Assembly (NCBI GenBank): GCA_021325475.1
Contig: JAJPHA010000028.1
Span: forward strand, 1 to 56,314
DNA: 56,314 nt
Direction of reading: 5' to 3'
Source: Rhodanobacteraceae bacterium
Lineage (GTDB): Bacteria; Pseudomonadota; Gammaproteobacteria; Xanthomonadales; Rhodanobacteraceae
Position numbers and translations under genes: made by a program. The notes under the pieces were generated by a model. That model ran no database searches and was not told the origin of the DNA. It was given only the letters and a program-made list of their open reading frames with translations. Shown piece after piece: positions 35,257-45,122 of this stretch (its first letter is position 1; every line of letters begins with the position of its first letter).

Positions 35257-35271
35257 TGATATAATATATCA
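35257..35271. promoter_or_regulatory. Zur-box-like palindrome upstream of the TonB receptor
   Basis: TGATATA-A-TATATCA, a perfect 7-1-7 palindrome 28 bp before the receptor start. It differs from the Zur consensus core TGTTATA-W-TATAACA only at two symmetric positions (13 of 15 match). It also contains -10-like TATAAT/TATATT words, so a bound regulator would block the promoter. Confidence 0.5.
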
Positions 35272-35354
35272 ATCCACGAACCGCGGCCCTGCCGTTCGTC
35301 ATGTCCGGATCATCGTGGCAGCGGGCGGACGGCGGGACGTTCCACCCGCTGCTA

Positions 35355-35363
35355 TGTTATAAC
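35355..35363 (+). promoter_or_regulatory. Zur-like half site and -10 of the merC-like gene
   Basis: TGTTATAAC matches one half of a Zur box and contains TATAAC as a likely -10. It ends only 6 bp before the ATG, so transcription would start at or next to the start codon (leaderless mRNA). Confidence 0.4.
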
Positions 35364-35369
35364 TTACGC

Positions 35370-35834
35370 ATGCCGAACCTCGCCGCCCTGACCGAATCGC
35401 CGCCCGCGCCGCGTCACGCGCTGGCGCATGCCGCCGATCGCCTCGGCGCGACCGCCTCGTTCCTGTGCGCGCTGCACTGCGCGGCGCTGCCGTTCGTGCT
35501 CGGCGCGCTGCCGGCGCTGGGCCTGGGTTTTCTCGCCGATCACGGATTCGAGCGCGCGTTCATCGTCTGCGCCAGCGCACTCGCTGCGGCGACGCTCGGT
35601 GCGGGGGTCGCGCGCCACGGCAGTCGACGCGCGCTGTCGCTGTTGGTGCCGGGTCTGCTGCTGCTGTGGTGCGGCGGCTTTCTCATCGACGGCCACGATA
35701 CCCTCGGCCTGCACGCCGCGCTGGTCGCGCTCGGCGGCAGCGGCGTGGCGCTCGCGCACCGCGCGAATCTGCGGCTGCTGGAAGCGCACGAGCGGGGCGG
35801 TTGCTGTGTCCGCGGCGAAGCCGCGATCGTGTAG
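35370..35834 (+). CDS. MerC-domain membrane protein
   Basis: A 154-residue inner-membrane protein with four hydrophobic helices and the MerC signature around FLCALHCAALPFVLGALPALG, where paired Cys residues can bind metal. A terminal CC pair (GGCCVRG) may be a second metal site. MerC proteins were described in mercury resistance, but chromosomal members often accompany metal-regulated TonB receptors. Here it is divergent from such a receptor and shares the candidate Zur control region, so zinc uptake or sensing is more likely than mercury transport. No merA, merP or merR is nearby. The gene may be leaderless. Confidence 0.75.
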   Translation: MPNLAALTESPPAPRHALAHAADRLGATASFLCALHCAALPFVLGALPALGLGFLADHGFERAFIVCASALAAATLGAGVARHGSRRALSLLVPGLLLLWCGGFLIDGHDTLGLHAALVALGGSGVALAHRANLRLLEAHERGGCCVRGEAAIV

Positions 35835-36072
35835 AACCCGTCGCAACATCTTCAGCGCTCGACGTCTCGCGCGCCGGCGGCGATCGGGCCGGGTCGGTGC
35901 GGGAAAGTACCGCCGCGCCGCCCGAGGAATCCTCACTTGCTCGCGGTAAACTCCGGTTCCAGCGCCCCGGCGAGGCACGATCCGTCTTCGCTCGCGGCGA
36001 TTTGAGACGGGTTCCGGCCCGGCGCGCGGTGGCTGGCATGCCAGCGGCGCGGCGCCGCAGACGCGGTGGTTC

Positions 36073-36990
36073 ATGTCCGCATCGGATTCGCACACCGATC
36101 ATCCGCACGAGGGCGAAGCGCGCCTCGCGCTCGCCTTCGCCCTCACCGGCACGGCGCTCGCCGCCGAGGCGGTTGGCGGCTGGCTGGCCGGATCGCTGGC
36201 CCTGCTCGCCGATGCCGGCCATCTGCTGGTGGACGCCTTCGCGTTGGCGGCCGCCTGGGCCGGCGCGCGTTTCGCGCGGCGTCCGGCGGACGCGCGGCGC
36301 AGCTTCGGCTACGCGCGGCTCGAGGTGCTGGTCGGCTACACCAACGCCCTGGCGCAACTGCTGTTGGTGGCGTGGATCGTGATCGAGGCGCTGCTGCGTC
36401 TGCACGCGCCGGAACCGATCCGCACGACGCTGATGTTCGCCATCGCCGCCGCGGGCGCCGCGATCAACCTCGCCGTGCTGGGCGCGCTCGGCCGGCACGC
36501 GCACGACGACGTCAATCGCGCCGGCGCACGGCTGCACGTGATCGGCGATCTGCTCGGCTCGCTCGGCGCCGCGCTCGGTGCGCTGCTGATCGCCGGACTC
36601 GGCTGGCTGTGGATCGACGCCGCCATTTCGCTCGCGGTCGCGCTGCTGATGTCGCGCAGCGCCTGGACGCTGCTGCGACGCTCGGCGCACATCCTGCTGG
36701 AAGGCACGCCGGAGGGACTGGAGACGGCAGCGGTGGCGGCGACGCTGCGCGCCGAGGCCGGCGTAGGCGACGTGCACCACGTGCACGTCTGGCAACTGGC
36801 CGGCGGTCGGCGTCTGGCCACGCTGCACGTGCGCCTGGGCGCGCACGCCGAGGCCGCGACGGCGCTGGCCACGATCCAGCGTGTGTTGCGCGAGCGGTTC
36901 CTGATCCCGCATGCCACGATCCAGATCGACCACGACGACTGCGCCGGCGCCGGCTGCCACGAGCCCGCGGCGCGCGATCAGACCGGCTGA
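36073..36990 (+). CDS. Cation diffusion facilitator (Zn/Co/Cd exporter)
   Basis: A 305-residue CDF exporter. A His-containing N-terminus (SHTDHPHEGE) precedes six membrane helices. The transport-site motifs are LLADAGHLLVDAFALAAAW (HxxxD in helix 2) and LHVIGDLLGSLGAALG (HxxxD in helix 5), the Zn-type arrangement. The cytoplasmic C-terminal domain has VHHVHVWQL and the late IDHDD / GAGCH metal ligands. It resembles ZitB/CzcD. It lies 238 bp after the MerC-like gene; the spacer holds no gene I can support. Its last 13 bp overlap the convergent patatin gene. Confidence 0.92.
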   Translation: MSASDSHTDHPHEGEARLALAFALTGTALAAEAVGGWLAGSLALLADAGHLLVDAFALAAAWAGARFARRPADARRSFGYARLEVLVGYTNALAQLLLVAWIVIEALLRLHAPEPIRTTLMFAIAAAGAAINLAVLGALGRHAHDDVNRAGARLHVIGDLLGSLGAALGALLIAGLGWLWIDAAISLAVALLMSRSAWTLLRRSAHILLEGTPEGLETAAVAATLRAEAGVGDVHHVHVWQLAGGRRLATLHVRLGAHAEAATALATIQRVLRERFLIPHATIQIDHDDCAGAGCHEPAARDQTG

Positions 36991-37961
36991 TCGCGTCCGC
37001 CCGTCGTGTGGCGATGGAGCCACGCCGCCGCGCAGTCACGGCCGAGGTCGCGCAGGTTGCGCAGGAAACCGAGCCGGGTGTTGAGCCGGGTCTTCGCGCT
37101 GTAGGCGTCCAGCGATTCGCCCGGCTCGATCAGGGAAAGTCGCAGGCGCTTGAGCCGGCGGCCGATCCACGACAGCGGCCAGCGGCCCCGCACCGCATCC
37201 TGGGCGCGGCGCACGCTGGTCAGTTCGCGCAGGAACGTGGTGGAAAAGCCGAGCTCGCTGATGCGCTCGCGGATCTCGCGCGCGTTGCGCGGCAGCTGCG
37301 CGCGCGCCAGCGGCTGCACCAGCACGGCGATGAGGTCGGCGCTGCGGCAGTCGTAGATCAGCGGTTCGAGCGCGGGATTGCCGGCATAGCCGCCGTCCCA
37401 GTAGTGCTCGCCGTCGATCACCACCGGCGGGAAGAACTGCGGCAGGCAGGCGCTGGCGAGCAGCGCCTCGCGCCCGAGCCGGTCGTTGCCGAACAGGACC
37501 AGGCTGCCGTCGCGCACGCGTGTGGCGGCGAGAAACAGCCGGAACGGCGCCGCCGCGCGCAGCCGCTCGAAATCGAACAGCGCCGCGGTGATGCCCTCGA
37601 GCGGATTGATGCCGAGCGGGTTGATCTCCTGCGGCGTGAGGAACTGGCTGAGGCCGAGCAGCAGACTCTCGGCGGTGCCGCCGACCGGACCGGCGAACAT
37701 CCAGCGCAGCGCGCTCGTCTCCTGCGCCACCCGTTCCCACAGCGCGGCGAGCGCCGCGCGCGCGCCGTCGCGGCCGCCGTCCAGCCAGCCCTGCGCGAGC
37801 GCCAGCGCGTTCATCGCGCCGCTGCTGGTGGCGCTGATCCCCTCGAACGCGAGCCAGGCTTCCTCGAGCAGGCGATCGAGCACGCCCCAGGTGAAGGCGC
37901 CATGGGCGCCGCCGCCTTGCAGGGCGAGACTCGCGGTCAGCGGCGCGGGCATGCGGGTCAT
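36978..37961 (-). CDS. Patatin-like phospholipase
   Basis: A 327-residue serine acyl hydrolase. The oxyanion motif GGGAHGAF is at residues 16-23. The nucleophile elbow reads ATSSG (residues 44-48, Ser46), where the usual first Gly is Ala and the fourth residue is Ser in place of the common Ala. The second catalytic residue is in YWDGGYAGNP. A basic C-terminal domain (about 230-327) follows. No signal peptide is seen, so it is probably cytoplasmic or membrane-associated. The family includes ExoU-like effectors and housekeeping lipases; nothing here marks it as an effector. Confidence 0.87.
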   Translation of the reverse strand: MTRMPAPLTASLALQGGGAHGAFTWGVLDRLLEEAWLAFEGISATSSGAMNALALAQGWLDGGRDGARAALAALWERVAQETSALRWMFAGPVGGTAESLLLGLSQFLTPQEINPLGINPLEGITAALFDFERLRAAAPFRLFLAATRVRDGSLVLFGNDRLGREALLASACLPQFFPPVVIDGEHYWDGGYAGNPALEPLIYDCRSADLIAVLVQPLARAQLPRNAREIRERISELGFSTTFLRELTSVRRAQDAVRGRWPLSWIGRRLKRLRLSLIEPGESLDAYSAKTRLNTRLGFLRNLRDLGRDCAAAWLHRHTTGGRDQPV

Positions 37962-38040
37962 GCGCGAAACAATACCGAAGCCACCGGCAACGCTGGTAAG
38001 CTACGCGCCCTTCCATCCACGCACAACGGAGCAACGTTCC

Positions 38041-38226
38041 ATGGGCAAGGGCGACCGCAAGACCCGCAAGGGCAAGATCGCGATCCGCAGCTACGGCAAT
38101 GTCCGTCCGCACAAGGTGAAGGCGAAAACCGCCGCACCGGCGGCGAAGAAGCCGGCGGCGCCGAAACCCGCGGTGAAGAAGGCCGCGCCGGCGGCCCGCA
38201 AGGCCGCGCCGAAGAAGACCGGCTGA
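38041..38226 (+). CDS. 30S ribosomal protein THX with Ala/Lys/Pro-rich tail
   Basis: A 61-residue basic protein. Residues 1-27 (MGKGDRKTRKGKIAIRSYG then NVRPHK) match the THX/Thx peptide that binds in the 30S head. Residues 28-61 form a tail of KKPAAPKPAVKKAAP-like repeats, similar to the tails of histone H1-like bacterial proteins, which the Thermus protein lacks. It is 79 bp from the divergent patatin gene. The THX part is a confident match; the function of the tail is unknown. Confidence 0.8.
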   Translation: MGKGDRKTRKGKIAIRSYGNVRPHKVKAKTAAPAAKKPAAPKPAVKKAAPAARKAAPKKTG

Positions 38227-38238
38227 ACCGGGCCGCCG

Positions 38239-39462
38239 TCACGCCGCGCGCCGGCCGGCGACGAACACCGCGCGCGCCAGCGTCCCGCCGATCCAGTAGC
38301 CGAGCTCGGCCGGATGGGCGACGTTCCAGACCACGCAATCCGCGCGCCGGCCGACCGCGAGCACGCCGCGGTCGGCGAGGCCGAGCGCGCGCGCGGCGTG
38401 CACGGTGGCGCCGCGCAGCGCCTCCTCCGGGGTCAGGCCGAACAGGGTGCAGGCCAGGTTCAGCGCCTGGCGCAGCGACAGGATCGGCGCGCTGCCGGGG
38501 TTGAGGTCGCTGGCCACGGCGAGCGGCACGCCGTGGGCGCGCAGCGCGTCCAGCGGCGGTAGTTTGCTTTCGCGCAAAGTATAAAATGCCGCAGGCAGCA
38601 GCACCGCGACCGTGCCGGCCGCGGCCAGCGCGCGCACGCCGGCCTCGTCGGTGTATTCGAGATGATCGGCCGAGAGTGCGCCGAACTCGGCGGCCAGCGC
38701 CGCGCCGCCGCCGTCGGACAGTTGATCGGCGTGCAGCTTCACCGGCAATCCCAGCGCGCGCGCCGATTCGAACACGCGCCGCACCTCCGAGGCGGTGAAG
38801 GCGATGCGCTCGCAGAACGCATCGACCGCGTCGGCGAGCCCTTCGCGCGCGATCGCCGGCAGCATGCGCACGCAGACCTCGTCGACGTACTCGGCCTGGC
38901 GGTCGGCGAATTCCGGCGGCAGCGCGTGCGCGCCGAGAAACGCGGTGCGCACGGTGAGCTCGAGCTCCGCGCCGATGCGGCGCGCCACGCGCAGCATCTT
39001 CGCCTCGGCGTCGAGGGTGAGGCCGTAGCCGGACTTGATCTCGAGCGTGGTCACGCCATCGGCCAGCAGCGCGCGTGCGCGCGGCAGGGATTGCGCGAGC
39101 AGTTCCTCCTCGCTGGCCGCGCGCGTCGCCGCGACCGTGGCGAGGATGCCGCCGCCGGCGCGGGCGATGTCGGCGTAGCTTGCGCCGGCGAGGCGCTGCT
39201 CGAACTCGTGCGCGCGCTGTCCGGCGAAGACGAGATGGGTGTGGCAATCGATCAGGCCGGGCGTGATCCAGGCGCCGTCGACCGATTCGACGCGGGTGGC
39301 GAGCGATTCGGCGCGGCCGGGCAACGCCGCGCGCGGGCCGGCATACGTGATCGCGCCGTTGTGCCAGGCGAGCGCGGCGTCCTCGATCGCGCCGTACGGC
39401 CGACCGTCGTCGGCGAGCGTGGCGAGACGGCAGTCGATGAGCAGATGATCCCAGTGCGGCAT
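38239..39462 (-). CDS. hutI: Imidazolonepropionase
   Basis: Third step of histidine breakdown: hydrolyses 4-imidazolone-5-propanoate to N-formimino-L-glutamate. The 407-residue amidohydrolase has the metal-binding [14 protein letters not shown], the long HutI signature [31 protein letters not shown] and [10 protein letters not shown]. The start [16 protein letters not shown] is standard. It is divergent from hutF with 127 bp between starts, a likely shared control region; I see no clear HutC operator. hutH and hutU are not in the window. Positions 38567-38590 contain an A/T-rich islet. Confidence 0.95.
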   Translation of the reverse strand: MPHWDHLLIDCRLATLADDGRPYGAIEDAALAWHNGAITYAGPRAALPGRAESLATRVESVDGAWITPGLIDCHTHLVFAGQRAHEFEQRLAGASYADIARAGGGILATVAATRAASEEELLAQSLPRARALLADGVTTLEIKSGYGLTLDAEAKMLRVARRIGAELELTVRTAFLGAHALPPEFADRQAEYVDEVCVRMLPAIAREGLADAVDAFCERIAFTASEVRRVFESARALGLPVKLHADQLSDGGGAALAAEFGALSADHLEYTDEAGVRALAAAGTVAVLLPAAFYTLRESKLPPLDALRAHGVPLAVASDLNPGSAPILSLRQALNLACTLFGLTPEEALRGATVHAARALGLADRGVLAVGRRADCVVWNVAHPAELGYWIGGTLARAVFVAGRRAA

Positions 39463-39589
39463 GTCTCGAGGGTGCGGTGGAGGTTCGGCACACCTTAGCA
39501 CGCGCCGAGGATCCGCAACGACGTCCGGCGACTCGCGCGCCGCGCGCCGCACGGGCATACTGCGCTCCCTTGCCGCCGCGAGCACGCGC

Positions 39590-40954
39590 ATGGCCAATCA
39601 TTTCGCCGATTTCGCCTGGACGCCGCAGGGCTGGGCGCGCGACGTGCGCATCGCGCTCGACGCCGGCGCGGTGCGCGCGGCGACGCCGAACGCCGGGCGC
39701 GACGGCGCCGAGCCGCTCGGCCGCTTCGTGCTGCCCGGCATGCCGAATCTGCACTCGCACGCGTTCCAGCGCGCGATGGCCGGACTCGCCGAGCGTCGCG
39801 GCGGTGCGGGCGAGGATTCGTTCTGGACCTGGCGCGAGACCATGTACGCCTTCGCCGGCCGCATCGGTCCGGAGGAACTGCGCGCGATCGCGGCCCAGCT
39901 CTACGTCGAGATGCTGAAGGCCGGCTACACCCAGGTGTGCGAATTCCACTATCTGCATCATCAGCCCGACGGCCGGCCGTATGCCGACGCGGCGGCGATG
40001 TCGCTGGCGCTGATCGAGGCCGCGCAGGAGGCCGGCATCGGCCTCACCCTGCTGCCGACGCTGTACCAGACCGGCGGTTTCGACGGCCGGCCGCTCGGCG
40101 AGCGACAGCGGCGCTTCGGTCTCGAGCTGGCGGCGTACCTGCGGCTCGTCGAAAATTTGCGCAAATTGGAAAATTCCACATTGCGCATCGGCATCGCATT
40201 GCACAGTCTGCGCGCCGTGCCGGAAGCCGTGCTGCGCGAGGTGCTGGCCGCCGACGTCGCGCGCCGCGGGCCGATCCACATCCATATCGCCGAGCAGATC
40301 GGCGAGGTGCAGGATTGCCTGGCGCTGCGCGGCGCGCGGCCGGTCGAATGGCTGCTCGATCACGCGCCGGTCGATCGGCGCTGGTGCCTGGTGCACGCCA
40401 CCCACATGACCGCCGCGGAGACCGGCGCGCTGGCGCGCAGCGGTGCGGTCGCCGGCCTGTGTCCGACCACCGAGGCCAATCTCGGCGACGGCCTGTTTCC
40501 GCTGCGCGACCATCTCGAAGCCGGCGGCGCGTTCGGCATCGGCTCGGATTCGCACATCTCGGTGTCGCCGGTCGAGGAGCTGCGCTGGCTCGAATACGGC
40601 CAGCGCCTGAAGACGCAGCACCGCAACGTCGCCGCGCTCGCCCCGGGCGCGAGCGTTGGCGAGACGCTGTGGCAGGCGGCCCTGCAGGGTGGCGCGCGCG
40701 CCGCGGATGCGCCGCTCGGTCGCCTCGATGCGGGCGCCCGCGCCGATCTCGTGGTGCTCGACGAGGCCTCGCCGCTGCTCGCCGCGCGCGACGAGCGCAG
40801 CCTCATCGACACCTTCCTGTTCGCCGGCAACGCGCCGCTGGTGCGTCACGTGATGTGCGGCGGCGCGTGGGTGGTGCGCGATTTCCGCCACCGCGACGAG
40901 TCGCGCATCGCCGCGCGCTATTCCGAGACGGTGGCGCGTCTGCGCTCGGCCTGA
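39590..40954 (+). CDS. hutF: Formimidoylglutamate deiminase
   Basis: Converts N-formimino-L-glutamate to N-formyl-L-glutamate and ammonia, the two-step branch of histidine degradation used by pseudomonads and xanthomonads. The 454-residue amidohydrolase has [17 protein letters not shown] (metal His pair), [29 protein letters not shown] and the metal Asp in [23 protein letters not shown]. It is divergent from hutI. The partner N-formylglutamate deformylase (HutG) is not in the window. At 40150-40185 the gene has an A/T-rich islet with a 14-bp palindrome. Confidence 0.94.
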   Translation: MANHFADFAWTPQGWARDVRIALDAGAVRAATPNAGRDGAEPLGRFVLPGMPNLHSHAFQRAMAGLAERRGGAGEDSFWTWRETMYAFAGRIGPEELRAIAAQLYVEMLKAGYTQVCEFHYLHHQPDGRPYADAAAMSLALIEAAQEAGIGLTLLPTLYQTGGFDGRPLGERQRRFGLELAAYLRLVENLRKLENSTLRIGIALHSLRAVPEAVLREVLAADVARRGPIHIHIAEQIGEVQDCLALRGARPVEWLLDHAPVDRRWCLVHATHMTAAETGALARSGAVAGLCPTTEANLGDGLFPLRDHLEAGGAFGIGSDSHISVSPVEELRWLEYGQRLKTQHRNVAALAPGASVGETLWQAALQGGARAADAPLGRLDAGARADLVVLDEASPLLAARDERSLIDTFLFAGNAPLVRHVMCGGAWVVRDFRHRDESRIAARYSETVARLRSA

Positions 40955-41046
40955 GCGGCAGGGACGGTTGAACCGTCGCGCCGCGGACCCCATGTTCCGG
41001 CGCGGCGTCTTGCCGAACCCTTCCCGACACGCAGGAGCAGCGCAGC

Positions 41047-42036
<990 letters not shown>

Positions 42037-42050
42037 GCCGCGCCGGCCGC

Positions 42051-43307
42051 TCAGCGGCGCGGCGCGCCGGCCGGCGTCGCCAGCGCTCCGCGCAGCGGCG
42101 CGAGGTCGCCGTCGTTCGGCTGCGGCGCGATGCCGAGCAGGGTGGTCAACAAAGGATAAATGTCCACATTGTCGAATTCCGGCACGACCACGCCGCGCCG
42201 GAACGCCGGACCGTGCGCGACGAACAGCGCGCGCATCGTCGGATCGTCGTTGTCGTAGCCGTGCTCGCCGCGGGCGACGTGGTGTTCGGGCCGGTCGAGC
42301 CAGGCGCGCGTCTCGATCTGCCAGCCGCTGTCGGCCAGGCACACGATCGGCGGAATGCGCGGGTTGGTGCCGTAGTGCAGGCGCGGCGGCAGATCCTGCT
42401 TGCGCCAGCAGCGCATGTGCGCGTGCGGCCGCAGCAGCGCGCGCGCCACCGCGTCGGCGAAGCCGGGCTTCGGCGCGAGGCCGGCGAGCACGCCGGCGTT
42501 GATCACCTCGAGCGCGGCCGGATCGACCAGCGCATCGAGCACGATGATCCGCTCCGGACTGGTCGCGGCCATGCCGTGATCGGAGACGATGACGAGATTC
42601 GCCGAGTTTTCCAGCCCGCGCGCGGCGAGTCCGTCGCGCAGCTCGCCGAGCGCGGCGTCGACCGCGGCGATCGCAGCATCGACTTCGGGCGAATCGGGGC
42701 CGTGGTCGTGACCGGCGTGATCGACCCGATCGAAGTACAGGGTAAGAAAGTCCGGCCGCTGCGCGGCGGGCAGATCGAGCCAGGCGAGCGCCTGGGCGAC
42801 GCGCTCGTGCGGCGTCCACCTGCCGTCGAACGGCAGCCAGTGCTCCGGCCGCACGCCGGCGATGGCGACGTCGGAGCCCGGCCAGAACACGGTCGCCGTG
42901 TGCCGGCCCTGTTTCTGCGCCGTCACCCAGATCGGCTCGCCGCCCCACCAGGCCGGATCGGCATGGGATTTTTCGTCTTTGTATAAAAATATCTTCCCCG
43001 TGCGCGGATCGACGAAGCGGTTGTTGACGATGCCGTGGTGATCGGGATAGAGGCCGGTGACCAGCGTGTAGTGGTTCGGGAAGGTGAGCGTCGGGAAGGC
43101 GGGCTTGAGCGCCTCGGCGCGCACGCCGTCGGCGGCCAGCGCGGCGAGCACCGGCGAACGGCCGCGCCCGAGATAATCGGCGCGGAAGCCGTCGATCGAG
43201 ATGAGGATCAGCGGGCCGCGACCGGCGGGCGACGGACGCGGCGCCGGGCCGAGGCAGCCGACCAGCGCGAGCAGCAGCGCGGTCGCGAGGCGAACGTACT
43301 TCGTCAT
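42051..43307 (-). CDS. ENPP-like lipoprotein nucleotide pyrophosphatase/phosphodiesterase
   Basis: A 418-residue alkaline-phosphatase-superfamily enzyme with a lipoprotein signal (LLLALVGC). It has the ENPP arrangement: ISIDGFRADYL (first metal Asp), nucleophile Thr in KPAFPTLTFPNHYTLVTG, DHAGHDHGPDS, and VSDHGMAA. Members hydrolyse nucleotide or lysophospholipid phosphodiesters in the periplasm; the exact substrate is open. Two A/T-rich islets interrupt its GC-rich codon pattern: 42965-43000 (Lys-Ile-Phe-Leu-Tyr-Lys-Asp-Glu-Lys) and 42150-42175. It lies 17 bp downstream of the metallopeptidase gene. Confidence 0.88.
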   Translation of the reverse strand: MTKYVRLATALLLALVGCLGPAPRPSPAGRGPLILISIDGFRADYLGRGRSPVLAALAADGVRAEALKPAFPTLTFPNHYTLVTGLYPDHHGIVNNRFVDPRTGKIFLYKDEKSHADPAWWGGEPIWVTAQKQGRHTATVFWPGSDVAIAGVRPEHWLPFDGRWTPHERVAQALAWLDLPAAQRPDFLTLYFDRVDHAGHDHGPDSPEVDAAIAAVDAALGELRDGLAARGLENSANLVIVSDHGMAATSPERIIVLDALVDPAALEVINAGVLAGLAPKPGFADAVARALLRPHAHMRCWRKQDLPPRLHYGTNPRIPPIVCLADSGWQIETRAWLDRPEHHVARGEHGYDNDDPTMRALFVAHGPAFRRGVVVPEFDNVDIYPLLTTLLGIAPQPNDGDLAPLRGALATPAGAPRR

Positions 43308-43324
43308 CGCTGCGCGCCCGGGCG

Positions 43325-44203
43325 TCACAGGGTCGGCGCGGCGAAGGTGTCGCAGGCCTTGAGGTCGCCCGAGCGGAAGCCGATGTTGAACCAGCGCGCG
43401 CGCTGCGCGGCGGTGCCGTGGGTGAAGGAATCCGGCACGACATAGCCCCGCGTCTGCCGCTGCAAGGTGTCGTCGCCGACTTGGCTCGCGGCGTTGAGCG
43501 CCGCTTCGACGTCGCCGGCCTGCAGCCAGCGCAATTGCTGCTGCGAGCGGTTGCCCCACACGCCGGCGAAGCAGTCGGCTTGCAACTCCTGGCGCACCGA
43601 CAGGCCGGCGGCACCTTCCATCGGCTGGCCGCGGCCGCGCGCCTGCTCGATCTGCGGAATGATGCCGAGCAGGTTCTGCACGTGGTGGCCGACCTCGTGC
43701 GCGATCACGTAGGCGCGCGCGAAATCGCCGCGGGCGTGAAAGCGCGTGTCCATCTCGCGGAAGAAATCGAGATCGAGATAGACGCGCCGATCGATCGGGC
43801 AATAGAACGGGCCCATCGCCTCGGACGCGGCGCCGCAACCCGAGCGCGTGCGGCCGTGGAACAGCAGCAGCTTCGGCGCTTCGTAGCGCGAGCCGCCCGC
43901 GGCGAAGTACGCGCCCCACACGTCCTCGGTGCTGCCGAGGATGCGCGCCACGAACTGGTGCTGCGGATCGGACAGGTCCGCCGGCGGCGCCGGCGCCGGT
44001 GCGGTCTGGCTGGTGTCGGCGCCGTCGTTGAGGAACAGATTGAGGATCAGCGGCCGGGTCTGCGGAAAGATCAGCGCGATCAGAATGACGATGATCGTGC
44101 CGCCGAGGCCGAGATGGAATCCGCCGAAGCGCAGACCGCCGCCCGCGCCGCTGCCATCGTCCTCGACGACGTTGTCGCTCTGCCGTCCCTTCTGCCAGTC
44201 CAT
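43325..44203 (-). CDS. YpfJ-type neutral zinc metallopeptidase
   Basis: A 292-residue predicted metalloprotease. A Gly-rich cytoplasmic N-terminus (residues 1-30) and one membrane helix (about 33-50) precede a periplasmic domain with the zinc motif VIAHEVGHHVQNLLG and the downstream SVRQELQADCFAGVWG, which supplies the third ligand. The YpfJ signature GCGAASEAMGPFYCPIDRRVYLDLDFF is complete. The start MDWQKGRQSDNVVEDD is typical. The physiological substrate is unknown. The following phosphodiesterase gene may be in the same transcript. Confidence 0.92.
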   Translation of the reverse strand: MDWQKGRQSDNVVEDDGSGAGGGLRFGGFHLGLGGTIIVILIALIFPQTRPLILNLFLNDGADTSQTAPAPAPPADLSDPQHQFVARILGSTEDVWGAYFAAGGSRYEAPKLLLFHGRTRSGCGAASEAMGPFYCPIDRRVYLDLDFFREMDTRFHARGDFARAYVIAHEVGHHVQNLLGIIPQIEQARGRGQPMEGAAGLSVRQELQADCFAGVWGNRSQQQLRWLQAGDVEAALNAASQVGDDTLQRQTRGYVVPDSFTHGTAAQRARWFNIGFRSGDLKACDTFAAPTL

Positions 44204-44292
44204 GTCCGCTCTCCCGCCGCGCGTGGAGAGCGAACACTACTGCGGCCGGTCCACCCGCCGCAAGCGCGGGATCGTCGATTCGCGAACCGGTG

Positions 44293-44733
44293 TCACGGAT
44301 AGCGCGTCACGCTGCCGCGGCGAACGATCTCCTTGCCGTCGGCGCCAAGCTGGGCGATTTCCAGATCGAGCTGCCGCGGCGCCTTGCCCTGGCGCAACAC
44401 GAACGTTCCCTGGGCAAGTCGCGCGCAGGCCGCGCCGCCGCTCGCCTCGGTGAACGTCAGCCGCCACGCGCCGCCGTCGGCGACGTAGCGGCCGTGGCGC
44501 AGCGTGCAGGTGTGGCGGCCTTCGATGCGCAGTGTCGCATTCGCCTCGTCGGCGTGGCCGAGCAGGAGCGACGTCGGCGCCGGCGCGGCATCGCCATCGA
44601 TGTGCAGCGAGCCGAGCCAGCGGCCGTCGAGATCGCCGCCGGCGGATGCGTGCACGCGCATGGCGAGCAGCGGTGTAACCAGCATCGCCGCGAACACGCT
44701 GGCCAGGCCGCGCTTGAGCTGTGCTTCGAGCAT
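44293..44733 (-). CDS. Exported protein of unknown function
   Basis: A 146-residue protein that I do not recognise. The N-terminus (LKRGLASVFAAMLVTPLLA, then MRVHASA) looks like a signal peptide. The rest is a small beta-rich domain (LDGRWLGSLHIDGDAAPAPT, then TLRIEGRHTCTLRHGRY) of the kind seen in lipocalin-like or META-like folds. Two starts are possible: the ATG at 44733 with GGAGG before it (chosen, as it places the signal peptide at the N-terminus) and the ATG at 44769, also with GAGGAG, which adds 12 residues. No neighbour suggests a role. Confidence 0.55.
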   Translation of the reverse strand: MLEAQLKRGLASVFAAMLVTPLLAMRVHASAGGDLDGRWLGSLHIDGDAAPAPTSLLLGHADEANATLRIEGRHTCTLRHGRYVADGGAWRLTFTEASGGAACARLAQGTFVLRQGKAPRQLDLEIAQLGADGKEIVRRGSVTRYP

Positions 44734-44769
44734 ATCGCCTCCGGTTGCCGATTCGGTTGTGATGGTCAT

Positions 44770-45122
44770 CGTCGCTCCTCGGATACCCCGAGCATGCCGT
44801 GTCGCAAAGTTCACAACTACGATGCGCGGACGGCGGCGAGGGTTGCGCCGATGCGGCGTGACTTTCGTCATGGTGTCGCGGCGACGGCGTGCGTGTTGAT
44901 CCGTCGATCGCTTGCCGGGTTGGCTACCGTGGAGGATGATCGAACTGTTCGATCCGGGCTTGACACCGAACCCGCCCCTGCAACCCGGCCTGACTGCGGT
45001 CGGCGTGCTGCCCGGCGGGCGGCTGACGGCCAGCTTCAGCGGCCACGCCTACGCCGCGGGCGCGGTGACCGCCACCGACGGAGACTTCGCGACGCAGGCG
45101 TGACCGCCCGTGGACTGCGGGA
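44770..45122. other. 353-bp spacer with one doubtful small frame
   Basis: Between the exported unknown and the tRNA gene. The only frame of note is 44936-45103 (+), 55 codons starting IELFDPGLTPNPPLQ. Its GGAGG directly abuts the ATG (no spacing), and the composition is Gly/Ala/Thr-rich with no recognisable motif. I do not support it as a gene. No repeat or RNA gene is seen in the rest. Confidence 0.4.

Noticed and set aside
35370-35834. Mercury-resistance locus because of the MerC domain
   Set aside because: No merR, merT, merP or merA is nearby. The divergent TonB receptor and Zur-like sites fit zinc better.
44936-45103. Small plus-strand gene before tRNA-Leu
   Set aside because: The ribosome site touches the ATG with no spacing, the composition is simple and no motif is seen.
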